Below are positions 1-8,818 of a stretch of DNA of 64,000 bases, one piece after another. Every line of letters begins with the position of its first letter. The stretch's first letter is position 1. This DNA comes from V1-33 sp039795165. Its GTDB lineage: Bacteria; Verrucomicrobiota; Verrucomicrobiia; Verrucomicrobiales; V1-33. The translations under genes and the position numbers were made by a program. The DNA is taken from NCBI GenBank assembly GCA_039795165.1, contig JBDKER010000018.1:23188-87187 (forward strand), read 5' to 3'. The notes beneath the pieces are model-generated. The model ran no database searches. It was given only the letters and a program-made list of their open reading frames with translations, and was not told the DNA's origin.

Positions 1-11
1 ATTTCCTCGCC

Positions 12-359
12 ATGTCATCCAAACAGCGTCGTCCATCGGATCGGGAGCAAGCGGCTGAACTGCAGCGTCGGCTTCGGGAAGTCAAAGAGCGTGAAGCGCA
101 ATTGAACGAGAAGCTGCATCGTTTGAATGTGGCGATTCCGATGGATGGAGCGCAGACGGTATTTCCGTCGCGGACGCGGTCCGGGATGATTCTGGCGGAT
201 GAGGATGGTGGTGGCCGGGCTCCGCGCACGCGGTATCAGCAGCGGCTGGAGAACCGGGCGCGGTCTGGTCAGGCGCTTTCGGCCTTCGGGCTGATTTTGC
301 TGGCCTTGGCGCTGGTGGTTTGGTTGTTCCACCAGCTGAAGTCGACGGGAGTGCTCTGA
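12..359 (+). CDS. Small coiled-coil protein with C-terminal membrane anchor, unknown function
   Basis: This 115-residue protein is not one I recognise. Residues 10-40 are rich in Arg, Glu, Gln and Leu in a heptad-like spacing and probably form a short coiled coil. A basic linker follows, and residues 90-110 are one hydrophobic helix ending in a short tail, so it looks like a tail-anchored inner-membrane protein with its bulk in the cytoplasm. Only 11 bases lie upstream in the window, so the start and any ribosome binding site cannot be judged fully. It is followed by a gene on the opposite strand. Confidence 0.6.
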   Translation: MSSKQRRPSDREQAAELQRRLREVKEREAQLNEKLHRLNVAIPMDGAQTVFPSRTRSGMILADEDGGGRAPRTRYQQRLENRARSGQALSAFGLILLALALVVWLFHQLKSTGVL

Positions 360-370
360 GAGTGCTGGGA

Positions 371-655
371 TCAGTAGCAGCCTCCGTAGCCGTAGCCGTG
401 GCCGTAACGGTGCCAACCACCGCCGTAGCCACCCCAGCCCTGACGGTGGTATCCGCCCCAGTATCCGCCTCCATATCCCCAGACTGGGGCAGGACGGACC
501 ACGACGGTGGGAGGGGCGACGACCACTGGGGGAGCGCAGTATCCGGGGGAGACGGCGGGTGGTGGGTAGTATCCGTAGTCGTAGTAGCAGCTGCTGAGCA
601 GAAACGCCGGGGTGATGGCGAGGAGGAGGCGCAGGGGGAGGGTGCGGAGTTTCAT
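371..655 (-). CDS. Gly/Tyr-rich low-complexity lipoprotein
   Basis: The ATG at 655 gives a basic start (MKLRTLPLR), a hydrophobic stretch and the lipobox LLSSC, so I read it as an exported lipoprotein of 94 residues. An upstream in-frame ATG at 703 would put 16 polar residues before the signal peptide and is less likely. The mature part is almost entirely Tyr, Gly, Pro, Val, Trp and His, with repeats such as GGYWGGYH and YGHGYGYGG and a cysteine next to the C-terminal Tyr. Function unknown; such chains are common in envelope-associated proteins. Its 3' end lies 11 bases from the preceding convergent gene. Confidence 0.6.
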   Translation of the reverse strand: MKLRTLPLRLLLAITPAFLLSSCYYDYGYYPPPAVSPGYCAPPVVVAPPTVVVRPAPVWGYGGGYWGGYHRQGWGGYGGGWHRYGHGYGYGGCY

Positions 656-762
656 GATAGGGTTACGGTGGGGGTGAGACGCGCGGGAGCCTGGAGTATT
701 CAAGGAAACTGTGGGGATTTCTGCGGAGATTTTTCCGTGGGGAGCGGGGAAGGGGAGAGACG

Positions 763-3456
763 GTGAGGGGATTGACGCTGTGGGGGGTGCTGGCGCGGGC
801 GGCTTGGCTCGACCGCCTGCCGGGGGAATTGCGGAATTCCGTGCTGTCGCTTTACGGGGCGAGGCTGGTTTTCGGGATCCGCCGTGCTGCGCTGGGGGCG
901 GTGGTGCAGATTGAAGCGAAGGTGGCGACGCGGGACCGGGGCGACTGCGAGGTCTTTGTGGAGGTGAGCGGGTTCGGGATCGAGCGATTCGAGACGGCGT
1001 GCAGTTGTCCGGTGGGGCGCAACTGCAAGCATGCGTTTGCGGCGGTGCTGGCGGCGGTGAGCCGGGGTTATGTGCCGCGGAGTGATCTTCCGCAGCCCCT
1101 GGAGAGAGAGGTTTATCTGTCTGAGGAACCGCTGCGGACGGTCGTGCCTGGCGGGAACGGGGAGGCCATGGAGTCGCCTCCGGGCGAACCGCGTCCGGTG
1201 CTGCGGCTCTTTGCGGAGTATCCCTTTGTGGGGTACGTGGGCTGGTACAGTGGCATTCCGTTTGGCGAGACCGTGAGGCTTGCGGAGCTGTCGTTCCGGT
1301 ATGCAGAGGCTCCGGATGCCCGGTTTCCGCTGGGTCTCGGGGCGAAGGAACAGGGAGGATGGAGCCGGGACCTTGCCGCCGAGCGTGAAGCTGCCCGGGA
1401 AATGGAATCGGGTGGTCTGGTGCGCTGCGGCGAAGTGCTCAGTTATTCCCTGAAGACGGGGCTGCGCGATGCCTTTCTGCATCATCCTCATGCCATGGAC
1501 GAGGGGCCGTGGGTGACCTTTCTGATGGAGCGGGTGCCGCGGCTCCGGGCGATGGGCTGGGAAGTGGAGATTGACGGAAGTTTCCGGCTTTCCGTGGTCC
1601 GGCCCGATCATTTTTATGAGGATTTTCTGGAGACCGGGCGGCCGGAATGGTTTGCGGCGGAGATCGGATTTGAATCCGGCGGCCGGCGCTATCCATTGCT
1701 GCCCTTGCTGCTGAAGTTCATGGAAAAGCAGCCCGGGGTCCTTGATCTCGAGCGGCTGGCAGCGTTTGGAGAATCCCCTGTGATGGTGCCGCTGGACGAT
1801 GGCGAAGGGGTGGTGCCCGTGCCGGCCGCGCGGCTGCACCGGATTCTGAGCAGCCTCACGGAGCTTTCGTCTGGAAATTCCCGGGTGCTCATGCAGGGAC
1901 GTCTGCCCGTTCATCGTCTGCGGGCGGCGGCGCTTGCCGCGCGTCCGGATGACGACCCTTCCGTTTTCCGGCATGCGGCGGATCGGCTGCGCGCGCTGGT
2001 CGAGGCCCTGCGTTCCGGGGCGGCGGCGGGCGATCCTCCGGTGGGGCTCCGTGCCGAGCTGCGGCCGTACCAGTTGGCGGGCTGGCGCTGGCTCCGGTTT
2101 CTGGCGGAGCACGAACTCGGCGGGGTGCTTGCCGACGACATGGGGCTCGGCAAAACCGTGCAGACCCTTGCCATGGTGGAGTCGGGCCGGGAATCCGCTG
2201 GCGACGTGCGTCCTTCCCTGATCGTCTGTCCGACCAGTCTGGTGAGCAACTGGCGCAGTGAAGCGCGACGTTTCTGCCCGGAACTGAGGGTCATGATGCA
2301 TCATGGGGCCAGCCGGACCGATTCCGGAGAACGGCTGGGATCGTCCGATCTGGTGATCACTTCCTATCCGATTCTGGTGCGTGATGCGGCCCTGCTGGCG
2401 GAGGTTGGTTTCCGGGTGGTGGTGCTTGATGAAGCGCAGCACATCAAGAATCCGCGGACTCAGGTGGCGATGGCTGCCTGTGCTCTCAAGGCGGGGGCCC
2501 GCTTCTGCCTGACGGGTACGCCGATGGAGAATCACCTTGGGGAACTGTGGTCGCTTTTCCAGTTCGCTTTGCCTGGTTTCCTTGGAAGCCGCGAGCAGTT
2601 CACCACCGTGTACCGCACGCCGATTGAGAAGCTGGGGAATCAGGCGCGCCGGGAGGCCCTTGCGCAGCGCATCGCTCCTGTTTTTCTGCGCCGGACCAAG
2701 CAGGAAGTTCTTGGTGAACTGCCCCCGAAGATCGAGACCGTGCAGCGCATTCCCCTGACTCCGGAACAGGCGGATCTGTATGAAAGCGTGCGCGCTTCCA
2801 TGGACCGGAGAATCCATGAGGAAATCGACCGCTGTGGCCTCGCCCGCAGCCGCATCATGATTCTCGATGCGTTGCTCAAGCTGCGTCAGGTCTGCTGCCA
2901 TCCTGCGCTTCTCAAAGGAGTGACCGCTGGTCAGCAGGCCCCGAGCGCGAAACTCGACGCTCTCCTGGAAACTGTTCAGGCAATGGCTGCGGCCGGTCGC
3001 CGCATGCTGGTCTTCAGTCAGTTCACGGAAATGCTGCGACTCATTGCAGCACGCCTTGATGACGGGAAACTGCCGTACCTGATGCTGACTGGGGAATCGA
3101 AGAACCGCGGAGCGCTCGTCGATTCCTTCCAGCGGGGCACGGCCCCGGTTTTTCTCATTTCCCTGAAGGCTGGCGGCACCGGGCTCAACCTGACCGCGGC
3201 CGACACCGTGATTCATTACGATCCGTGGTGGAATCCGGCGGCGGAGAACCAGGCCACCGACCGCGCCCACCGCATTGGTCAGCAGCAGACCGTCTTCGTC
3301 CACAAGCTGATTGCCGAAGGCACCATTGAAGAACGCATTCTCGAGCTGCAGGCCCGCAAGGCCGCCCTCGTCAATGCCCTGCTTGACTCTGCGCCCGACC
3401 GCCCCGCCGACATCACTGCCGACGACCTCGAGTACCTGCTGGCCCCGGTCGCCTGA
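763..3456 (+). CDS. SWIM zinc-finger SNF2-family DEAD-like helicase
   Basis: This 897-residue protein is a Snf2/RapA-like ATP-dependent DNA translocase. A SWIM zinc-binding motif (C80, C82, C88, H90) lies near the N-terminus and suggests nucleic-acid or protein binding. A long middle region follows. The two RecA-like lobes fill the C-terminal half: Walker A DDMGLGKT at about 458-465, the DEAQ box at about 556, LTGTPMENH, and lobe 2 with the arginine-finger motif DRAHRIGQ near 833. The start is a GTG at 763 preceded by GGGAGAGA; no better ATG is in frame. The protein is cytoplasmic, and the substrate in the cell is unknown. The gene begins strongly G-rich and ends C-rich. Confidence 0.9.
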   Translation: MRGLTLWGVLARAAWLDRLPGELRNSVLSLYGARLVFGIRRAALGAVVQIEAKVATRDRGDCEVFVEVSGFGIERFETACSCPVGRNCKHAFAAVLAAVSRGYVPRSDLPQPLEREVYLSEEPLRTVVPGGNGEAMESPPGEPRPVLRLFAEYPFVGYVGWYSGIPFGETVRLAELSFRYAEAPDARFPLGLGAKEQGGWSRDLAAEREAAREMESGGLVRCGEVLSYSLKTGLRDAFLHHPHAMDEGPWVTFLMERVPRLRAMGWEVEIDGSFRLSVVRPDHFYEDFLETGRPEWFAAEIGFESGGRRYPLLPLLLKFMEKQPGVLDLERLAAFGESPVMVPLDDGEGVVPVPAARLHRILSSLTELSSGNSRVLMQGRLPVHRLRAAALAARPDDDPSVFRHAADRLRALVEALRSGAAAGDPPVGLRAELRPYQLAGWRWLRFLAEHELGGVLADDMGLGKTVQTLAMVESGRESAGDVRPSLIVCPTSLVSNWRSEARRFCPELRVMMHHGASRTDSGERLGSSDLVITSYPILVRDAALLAEVGFRVVVLDEAQHIKNPRTQVAMAACALKAGARFCLTGTPMENHLGELWSLFQFALPGFLGSREQFTTVYRTPIEKLGNQARREALAQRIAPVFLRRTKQEVLGELPPKIETVQRIPLTPEQADLYESVRASMDRRIHEEIDRCGLARSRIMILDALLKLRQVCCHPALLKGVTAGQQAPSAKLDALLETVQAMAAAGRRMLVFSQFTEMLRLIAARLDDGKLPYLMLTGESKNRGALVDSFQRGTAPVFLISLKAGGTGLNLTAADTVIHYDPWWNPAAENQATDRAHRIGQQQTVFVHKLIAEGTIEERILELQARKAALVNALLDSAPDRPADITADDLEYLLAPVA

Positions 3457-3536
3457 TGCCGCGAAATGGCGGGCTCAGTGCTGCTCCCGGGCGGCAGGGA
3501 ACCTCGATTCAGTGCCCGCCCGGATGGGCTTGCGCC

Positions 3537-5492
3537 TTATGCCTTGGTATAGACTTCGGAGCCTGATTCCGTGAATTCCCGGCTCTTTTCCGCCATGCCG
3601 CGCTGGAGCGCTTCTTCTGCGGAGATGGCCTGTTCTGCGGCGTATCTGCGGACGTCTTCGGTGATCTTCATGGAGCAGAAGTGGGGACCGCACATGGAGC
3701 AGAAGTGGGCGGATTTGGCGCCTTCCTGAGGGAGGGTTTCGTCGTGGAATTCGCGGGCCGTGACGGGGTCGAGCGACAGATTGAACTGGTCTTCCCAGCG
3801 GAATTCGAATCTTGCCTTGGAGAGGGCGTTGTCGCGGTACTGGGCACCGGGGTGGCCTTTGGCGAGGTCGGCGGCGTGGGCGGCGAGTTTGTAGGTGATG
3901 ACACCGGCCTTGACGTCTTCCTTGTTGGGGAGGCCGAGGTGTTCCTTGGGGGTGACGTAGCAGAGCATGGCGCAGCCGTACCATCCGATCATGGCGGCAC
4001 CGATGCCTGAGGTGATGTGGTCGTATCCCGGAGCGATGTCGGTGGTGAGGGGCCCGAGGGTGTAGAAGGGGGCTTCGTGGCACCACTCGAGCTGCTTGGC
4101 CATGTTTTCCTCGATCATGTGCATGGGAACGTGGCCCGGGCCTTCGTTCATGACCTGGACGCCCTTGGCCCATGCACGGCGGGTGAGTTCGCCCTGGACT
4201 TCGAGTTCACCGAACTGGGCTTTGTCATTGGCGTCGGCGACCGAGCCTGGGCGGAGGCCATCGCCGATGGAGAACGAGACATCGTAGGCCGCCATGATGT
4301 CGCAGATGTCGTCCCAGTGGGTGTAGAGGAAATTCTCCTTGTGGTGGGCGAGGCACCATTTGGCCATGATGGAACCGCCGCGGCTGACGATGCCGGTCAT
4401 GCGGGAAGCCGTCAGCGGAATGAAGCGGAGGAGGACACCGGCATGGATCGTGAAGTAGTCCACTCCTTGTTCCGCCTGTTCGATGAGGGTATCGCGGAAG
4501 AGTTCCCACGTGAGGTCTTCCGCTTTGCCGTTCACTTTTTCGAGGGCTTGGTAGATGGGAACGGTGCCGATGGGGACCGGGGAATTCCGGAGAATCCATT
4601 CGCGGGTGGCATGGATATTCTTCCCGGTGGAAAGGTCCATGACGGTATCGGCTCCCCATTTGGTGGCCCAGCGCATTTTTTCGACTTCCTCCTCGATGCT
4701 GGAAGCGACTGCGCTGTTGCCGATGTTGGCATTGATTTTCACGAGGAAATTGCGGCCGATGATCATCGGTTCGAGTTCCGGGTGATTGATGTTGGCCGGG
4801 ATGATGGCGCGGCCGGCGGCCACCTCGGCGCGGACGAATTCCGGCGTGATCTCGGCGGGAATGCGCTGGGGAAAGCGGCGGAAGATGCCGGGGGCGTAGG
4901 GACTGTCCGGCTGCTGACTGGATCCTGCGTGCTGCTTGTCGAGGTCGGTGCGGACGATGTCCTGCGAGAGGTCGCCCATGGCGGCGCGGCGCATGTTTTC
5001 CCGGATGGCGATGAATTCCATTTCCGGCGTGATGATGCCCTCGCGGGCGTACCAGAGCTGGGTGACCGGGTGTCCGGCCGAGGCACGGAGGCGGGGGCGC
5101 TGGCTGCCGTGGGGTTGTTCGAGGGCGCTGAGGCCGCCGGCGAAGCGGGCTGCCTGCGACTGCATGTGGACGTCGCTCAGGAATCCGTTGTCGCGTGCGG
5201 TGGCCTGACGGCCCTCGTATTCCTCCACATCGCTGCGGCTGCGGATCCATGCTTCCCGGAGGGCCGGGAGACCGTCCTCCACTGTCCCCGTGTAATCGGC
5301 GTCGCCCCATGGCCCGCTCGTGTCGTACACGCGCACCGGTTCGTTCGGTTCCATCTGTCCCTGAAACGACTTCGTGGGCGAGAGCGAGATTTCGCGCATG
5401 GGAACGCGTACTCCGGGGAGCGATCCCTCTGCGTAGATGCGGCGGCTATTCGGGAGGGCGTCGGACGAGTGGGGTTCGAAGGAAGCGATCAT
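3537..5492 (-). CDS. thiC: Phosphomethylpyrimidine synthase ThiC
   Basis: ThiC is a radical-SAM enzyme that rearranges aminoimidazole ribotide to the hydroxymethylpyrimidine phosphate moiety of thiamine. The 651-residue length fits the long bacterial form. Family landmarks are visible: the N-terminal ThiC-associated segment, RENMRRAAMGD, NANIGNSAVASSIEEEVEKM, MDLSTGKNIHATREWI, NEGPGHVPMHMIEENM, and the C-terminal cluster motif CSMCGPHFC that binds the [4Fe-4S] cluster. The ATG at 5492 lies about 55 bases downstream of a TPP riboswitch, so the gene should be switched off by thiamine diphosphate. No other thi gene is in the window. Confidence 0.97.
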   Translation of the reverse strand: MIASFEPHSSDALPNSRRIYAEGSLPGVRVPMREISLSPTKSFQGQMEPNEPVRVYDTSGPWGDADYTGTVEDGLPALREAWIRSRSDVEEYEGRQATARDNGFLSDVHMQSQAARFAGGLSALEQPHGSQRPRLRASAGHPVTQLWYAREGIITPEMEFIAIRENMRRAAMGDLSQDIVRTDLDKQHAGSSQQPDSPYAPGIFRRFPQRIPAEITPEFVRAEVAAGRAIIPANINHPELEPMIIGRNFLVKINANIGNSAVASSIEEEVEKMRWATKWGADTVMDLSTGKNIHATREWILRNSPVPIGTVPIYQALEKVNGKAEDLTWELFRDTLIEQAEQGVDYFTIHAGVLLRFIPLTASRMTGIVSRGGSIMAKWCLAHHKENFLYTHWDDICDIMAAYDVSFSIGDGLRPGSVADANDKAQFGELEVQGELTRRAWAKGVQVMNEGPGHVPMHMIEENMAKQLEWCHEAPFYTLGPLTTDIAPGYDHITSGIGAAMIGWYGCAMLCYVTPKEHLGLPNKEDVKAGVITYKLAAHAADLAKGHPGAQYRDNALSKARFEFRWEDQFNLSLDPVTAREFHDETLPQEGAKSAHFCSMCGPHFCSMKITEDVRRYAAEQAISAEEALQRGMAEKSREFTESGSEVYTKA

Positions 5493-5547
5493 GGCAATGT
5501 GGGAAACGGTTCGGGTGCCACCGCGGAGAGCGCTGTGCTCGTGCCGT

Positions 5548-5643
5548 CCCGCTTCCCTTCGCCGGTATGAGCCGGATCAGGTTCGATGGGTTCTTCCCGG
5601 GCAGGTCAGGAAGTCTCAGCCGGCCGAGCCCGGCACCCCCGCG
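5548..5643 (-). promoter_or_regulatory. TPP riboswitch (THI element) controlling thiC
   Basis: On the minus strand the conserved THI-element blocks appear in order: GGGGTGCC, then GGCTGAGA, then GAACCTGATCCGGCTCATAC, then the closing GCGAAGGGAAGC. The CTGAGA and ACCTGATC cores form the ligand pocket in known TPP riboswitches. It sits between the promoter and the thiC ATG, which is where it would act on translation or elongation. No U-tract terminator is obvious between it and the ATG, so translational control is more likely, as an inference. Confidence 0.95.
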
Positions 5644-5658
5644 ATGATCTTGTTCCGC

Positions 5659-5686
5659 ATGGTATGCTGAGCGGGGCGGAAGTCAA
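5659..5686 (-). promoter_or_regulatory. Predicted sigma-70 promoter of thiC
   Basis: On the minus strand TTGACT (5686-5681) and TACCAT (5664-5659) are separated by 16 bases, immediately upstream of the TPP riboswitch. The distance places the transcription start just before the aptamer. Confidence 0.55.
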
Positions 5687-5695
5687 ACCCCGCTA

Positions 5696-5720
5696 AATTC
5701 CTACTTGCTGAATGGAGATT
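5696..5720. promoter_or_regulatory. Operator-like site upstream of the porin gene
   Basis: This 25-bp stretch matches the site at 9840-9864 at 19 of 25 positions, including CTACT and an unbroken AATGGAGATT. It ends 18 bases before the porin ATG at 5739 and is also just upstream of the thiC -35 element. A -35-like TTGCTG (5705-5710) lies inside it, with CAGGAT 17 bases further on. The regulator is unknown. Confidence 0.5.
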
Positions 5721-5738
5721 CCAATTACAGGATAAATC

Positions 5739-7121
5739 ATGAAGCAATGGCAGATGGTACTGGTGATGGGGATGTGGGGGATGGCTGGGGTATGGGGTGG
5801 GGAGGGGGGCAGCTACTATCGGGCACCGTTGAGTTACAGTGCGGTGCGGGATCCGGATCCGCCGAAGTACGTGCGGCGGGCGGGGGAGGAGCGCTGGTGG
5901 GGAGGGGTGGAGTGGCTGGATCTGGGATTGGATCACCGGGTGCGGTATGAGTATCGTGATGACGATCTGCGGCGTGGGCGTGCTGGGCTGGACGAACCGT
6001 TTCTGTATCGGACGAGGATGTATGCTGGGGTGCATGGGTTAGTGGATCCGTTCCGTCTGGCGGTGGAGGTGCAGGATGCGCGGCGGTATGGGAGTGCGTA
6101 TCCGCGGGATGTGCGGGATGTGAATGAGTTCGAGGTGATCCGGCTGTATGGGGAGCTGTGGTTCGGGGAGGCGCTGGGTCGCGATGCTTTGGGGAACGGG
6201 CGGCCGCTGAGTCTGCGCTGGGGGATTCACAACTTCGAGTTTCTGGACCGTCGGCTTCTTGGGAACAATCAGTGGCGGAACACGGCGAACACCTTTGTGG
6301 GATTTCATGGTTCGCTGGGGCAGGAGAAGAACGACTGGCAGGTCGATCTGCTGGCAGTGCAGCCATTGCTGCGGAGGAAGTATGAATGGGATGAGCCGGT
6401 GGAGGGTCAGTGGCTTTTCGGAGCGATCGGGCATTGGCGGCTGTGGTCGGATGTGGCCACGGTGGAGCCGTACTGGCTGGTGCTGGATCAGGATGGGAGG
6501 GGTCTTGTGCCGGAGCGGAACGTGCAGTCGCCTGGCGTGAGGGTGTATGGGAAGCTGGGCGGGAGTGGATTTGATTACGATGCGTCTGTGACGTGGCAGT
6601 TCGGGAACAGTGCGGAGGGAGATGTGCGGGCGCTGGGGACGACGGGCGAGGTGGGTTATCGGTTTGCGGGAGCGATGCAGCCGCGGCTGAGTGTTTTTCA
6701 TGGCTATGCGTCCGGTGACCGGGAGCCCGGGGATGGGGAGGACAACCGGTTCGAGCGGTTCTACGGGTTCGGGCGGCCGTGGTCGGCGAACGACTACATT
6801 CTGTACGAGAACATTTCGGCGCCGAAGGTCCGGGTGGAACTGACGCCGCACCGGAAGCTGCGGGCGGATTTCGGCTACAGCTGGTACTGGCTGGCGAGCG
6901 GGAAGGACCGGTTTCTGACGTCGCTGGCGCGCGACCGCAGTGGCGGGAGCGGGACCTTTCTGGGGCATGAATTCGACATCCGGGCGCGCTGGCAGCTGCA
7001 TCCGCAGGCGGAACTGACGGCTGGCTATGCGCACTTTGCGGATGGGGAATACACGCGGAAGGCGATCCGGCCGGGCGATACGGATTTCTTCTATCTTGAG
7101 CTGAGCCTGCGGGCGTTCTGA
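5739..7121 (+). CDS. Alginate-export-type outer-membrane beta-barrel porin
   Basis: This 460-residue protein has an N-terminal signal sequence (hydrophobic through about residue 20) and then alternating aromatic/charged strands typical of an 18-stranded barrel. It ends in the C-terminal aromatic residue (ELSLRAF) recognised by the barrel assembly machinery. Segments such as LDHRVRYEYRDD, FRLAVEVQDAR and FLDRRLLGNNQWRNT match what I know of the Alginate_exp family (AlgE-like), which includes channels for many anions besides alginate. The substrate cannot be read from the sequence. The shared upstream site with the sulfonate-type ABC operon suggests it lets sulfur compounds through the outer membrane. 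In-frame ATGs at 5754 and 5766 are alternative starts. Confidence 0.8.
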   Translation: MKQWQMVLVMGMWGMAGVWGGEGGSYYRAPLSYSAVRDPDPPKYVRRAGEERWWGGVEWLDLGLDHRVRYEYRDDDLRRGRAGLDEPFLYRTRMYAGVHGLVDPFRLAVEVQDARRYGSAYPRDVRDVNEFEVIRLYGELWFGEALGRDALGNGRPLSLRWGIHNFEFLDRRLLGNNQWRNTANTFVGFHGSLGQEKNDWQVDLLAVQPLLRRKYEWDEPVEGQWLFGAIGHWRLWSDVATVEPYWLVLDQDGRGLVPERNVQSPGVRVYGKLGGSGFDYDASVTWQFGNSAEGDVRALGTTGEVGYRFAGAMQPRLSVFHGYASGDREPGDGEDNRFERFYGFGRPWSANDYILYENISAPKVRVELTPHRKLRADFGYSWYWLASGKDRFLTSLARDRSGGSGTFLGHEFDIRARWQLHPQAELTAGYAHFADGEYTRKAIRPGDTDFFYLELSLRAF

Positions 7122-7200
7122 GGTCGGGGCCGGCTCAGCGGCGCTGCGGAGTATTGGTCCCCGATGGGGCCAGCCGTTGCGATGGGCGGATCCGCTGCGG

Positions 7201-7217
7201 ATCCCTGATTCAGGGAT
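7201..7217. terminator. Palindrome between convergent genes, possible bidirectional terminator
   Basis: ATCCCTGA and TCAGGGAT form a perfect 8-bp inverted repeat around one base, preceded by two GGATCC copies. It lies between the convergent stops of the porin and the ABC permease. There is no U-tract, so intrinsic termination is uncertain. Confidence 0.3.
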
Positions 7218-7220
7218 TCG

Positions 7221-8027
7221 TCATGGGGTGAGGCCCCAGCGGGTGCGGAGGAATCGTTCCCATGGGGCGAAGAGGGCCTTGTCGGCGGCGAAGCCGATCA
7301 GGAGGATGACGAGCATGACGGCGGCGACCTGGTCCATGGCGTGGAGTTCGCGGCCGTAGTGGAGGAGGTGGCCGAGGCCGAATCCGGTACTGATGGCGAC
7401 GTAGATTTCAGCGGCCATGAGGGATCGCCATGCGAAGGCCCAGCCTTGTTTGGTGCCAGTGACGAGGTGGGGGAGGCTGGCGGGGAGGAGGACATGCCAG
7501 AGCAGGTGGAATCCGCGGGATCCCATGCTGGCGGCGGCCTTGCGGTAGAGCGGGGGGATCTGGCGGATGCCGTGGTCGGTGGCGAGGAGTACAGCCCAGA
7601 GGGTACCCATGACCACGATGAAGAGCATGGCGGTTGCCGGGCTGTCGTGGAACCACAGGATGGCAAGCGGGACCCAGCAGACGCTGGGGAGGGTCTGGAG
7701 GCCGAGGGCGAGGACCCCGAGGGTGGCCGAGGCGAAGCGGAAGCGGGCCGTGAGGAGGCCGAGGGGAATTCCGAGGGCGAGGCCGATGAAGTACCCTGTG
7801 AGGAGCCGGCGCAGGGTCACGAGGCAGGCGCTCTGGAGTTCACCCTTGTGGAGGGCGTCGCCGAGGTAGCGGGCGATGTCCGTGGGCGAGGGAATGAGGA
7901 CAGGATTCCACCATTGGGCACGCGAGCCCCATTCCCAGAGGCCGATGAGGGCGGCGAAGCAGGCGGCGGCCTGCGCCCATGTGATGAAGGCCGGGGCGTC
8001 CGGGCGGCGGGTTCCCGTGGAATTCAT
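7221..8027 (-). CDS. ssuC: ABC transporter permease, SsuC/TauC type
   Basis: This 268-residue inner-membrane permease belongs to the binding-protein-dependent (BPD_transp_1) family. It has about six hydrophobic segments and the cytoplasmic EAA-like loop, seen here as RKAAASMGSRGFHLLWHVLLPASLPHLVTG, that docks on the ATPase. Its start overlaps the stop of the upstream ATPase gene by 4 bp (ATGA), so the two are translationally coupled. Together with the next two genes it forms a complete importer for sulfonate-, taurine- or nitrate-like anions. The symbol is by family; the substrate is not proven. Confidence 0.85.
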   Translation of the reverse strand: MNSTGTRRPDAPAFITWAQAAACFAALIGLWEWGSRAQWWNPVLIPSPTDIARYLGDALHKGELQSACLVTLRRLLTGYFIGLALGIPLGLLTARFRFASATLGVLALGLQTLPSVCWVPLAILWFHDSPATAMLFIVVMGTLWAVLLATDHGIRQIPPLYRKAAASMGSRGFHLLWHVLLPASLPHLVTGTKQGWAFAWRSLMAAEIYVAISTGFGLGHLLHYGRELHAMDQVAAVMLVILLIGFAADKALFAPWERFLRTRWGLTP

Positions 8028-8818
8028 GAGTCGGAAAGCAGTCGTTTCAGTTCCGCGGTGATTTCCGCTGCGAGGGAAGCGACGGCGACGTCATTGATGC
8101 TGCGCGGCCGGGGAAGGTTGACGGGAAATTCCGCGCGGATGCGGCCCGGGCGTGGCGTGAAGAGGACCACGCGGTCGCCGAGGCAGACTGCTTCGCGGAC
8201 ATTGTGGGTCACGAAGATGACGGTTCTGCGGCGTTCCTGCTGGATGCGCTGGAGGTCGTCGTACAGTTGCTCGCGTGTCATGGCATCGAGGGCGGCGAAT
8301 GGTTCGTCCATGCAGAGGAGCTGGGGATTCGGGGCGAGGGCGCGGGCGAGCGCGACGCGCTGGCGCATGCCGCCCGAGAGTTCGTGGATGCTGGCCTTCG
8401 CAAAGGCGGTCAGTCCCACGATTTCGAGAAAGGCGCGGGCGACCCCGAGACGGTCGGATTTCGAGAGATTTGGTTTCAGGTTGAGGCCGAAGAGGACATT
8501 CTGGGTGACATCGAGCCATGGGAAGAGAGCGTGTTCCTGGAACATGACGCCGCGCTGGCGGCCCGGGCCCGTGACTGGTTCGCCATCGGCTGTGACCGAT
8601 CCGGAATCGGCTGATTCGAGTCCTGCGATGAGATTGAGGAGGGTGCTTTTGCCGCAGCCCGACGGACCGAGCAGGCAGACGAATTCGCCTTCGTTCACCG
8701 ACAGACTGACATGATCGAGTGCGTGCACCGGGCCGCTGCGGCCGTGAAAGGTCCGGCTCACGCCATCGATGACCAGTTTTGCGGGCGGGGCCGGGGCAAG
8801 TTCTGCGCTCAGGGTCAT
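8024..8818 (-). CDS. ssuB: ABC transporter ATP-binding protein, SsuB/TauB type
   Basis: A 264-residue ATPase with Walker A GPSGCGKST, Q-loop FQEHALFPW, signature LSGGMRQRVALARAL, Walker B LLCMDEPFAALD and the switch histidine in FVTHNVREAV. The pattern 'QEHALFPWLDVTQNV' is typical of the nitrate/sulfonate/taurine branch. The ATG at 8818 overlaps the stop of the binding-protein gene by 4 bp (ATGA). Longer in-frame readings upstream run inside that gene and are rejected. Confidence 0.93.
   Translation of the reverse strand: MTLSAELAPAPPAKLVIDGVSRTFHGRSGPVHALDHVSLSVNEGEFVCLLGPSGCGKSTLLNLIAGLESADSGSVTADGEPVTGPGRQRGVMFQEHALFPWLDVTQNVLFGLNLKPNLSKSDRLGVARAFLEIVGLTAFAKASIHELSGGMRQRVALARALAPNPQLLCMDEPFAALDAMTREQLYDDLQRIQQERRRTVIFVTHNVREAVCLGDRVVLFTPRPGRIRAEFPVNLPRPRSINDVAVASLAAEITAELKRLLSDS

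Noticed and set aside
700..3303. An 867-codon open frame on the minus strand opposite the helicase, and similar long frames opposite secDF (17341-19302), thiC and the TPR gene
   Set aside because: They mirror the third-base bias of the real genes, are rich in Arg, Pro and His with no motif, and the opposite frames carry complete catalytic signatures.
7191..7206. Two GGATCC copies as a functional site
   Set aside because: The word is a common restriction palindrome and occurs by chance in GC-rich DNA; only the neighbouring ATCCCTGA/TCAGGGAT repeat is kept, with low confidence.
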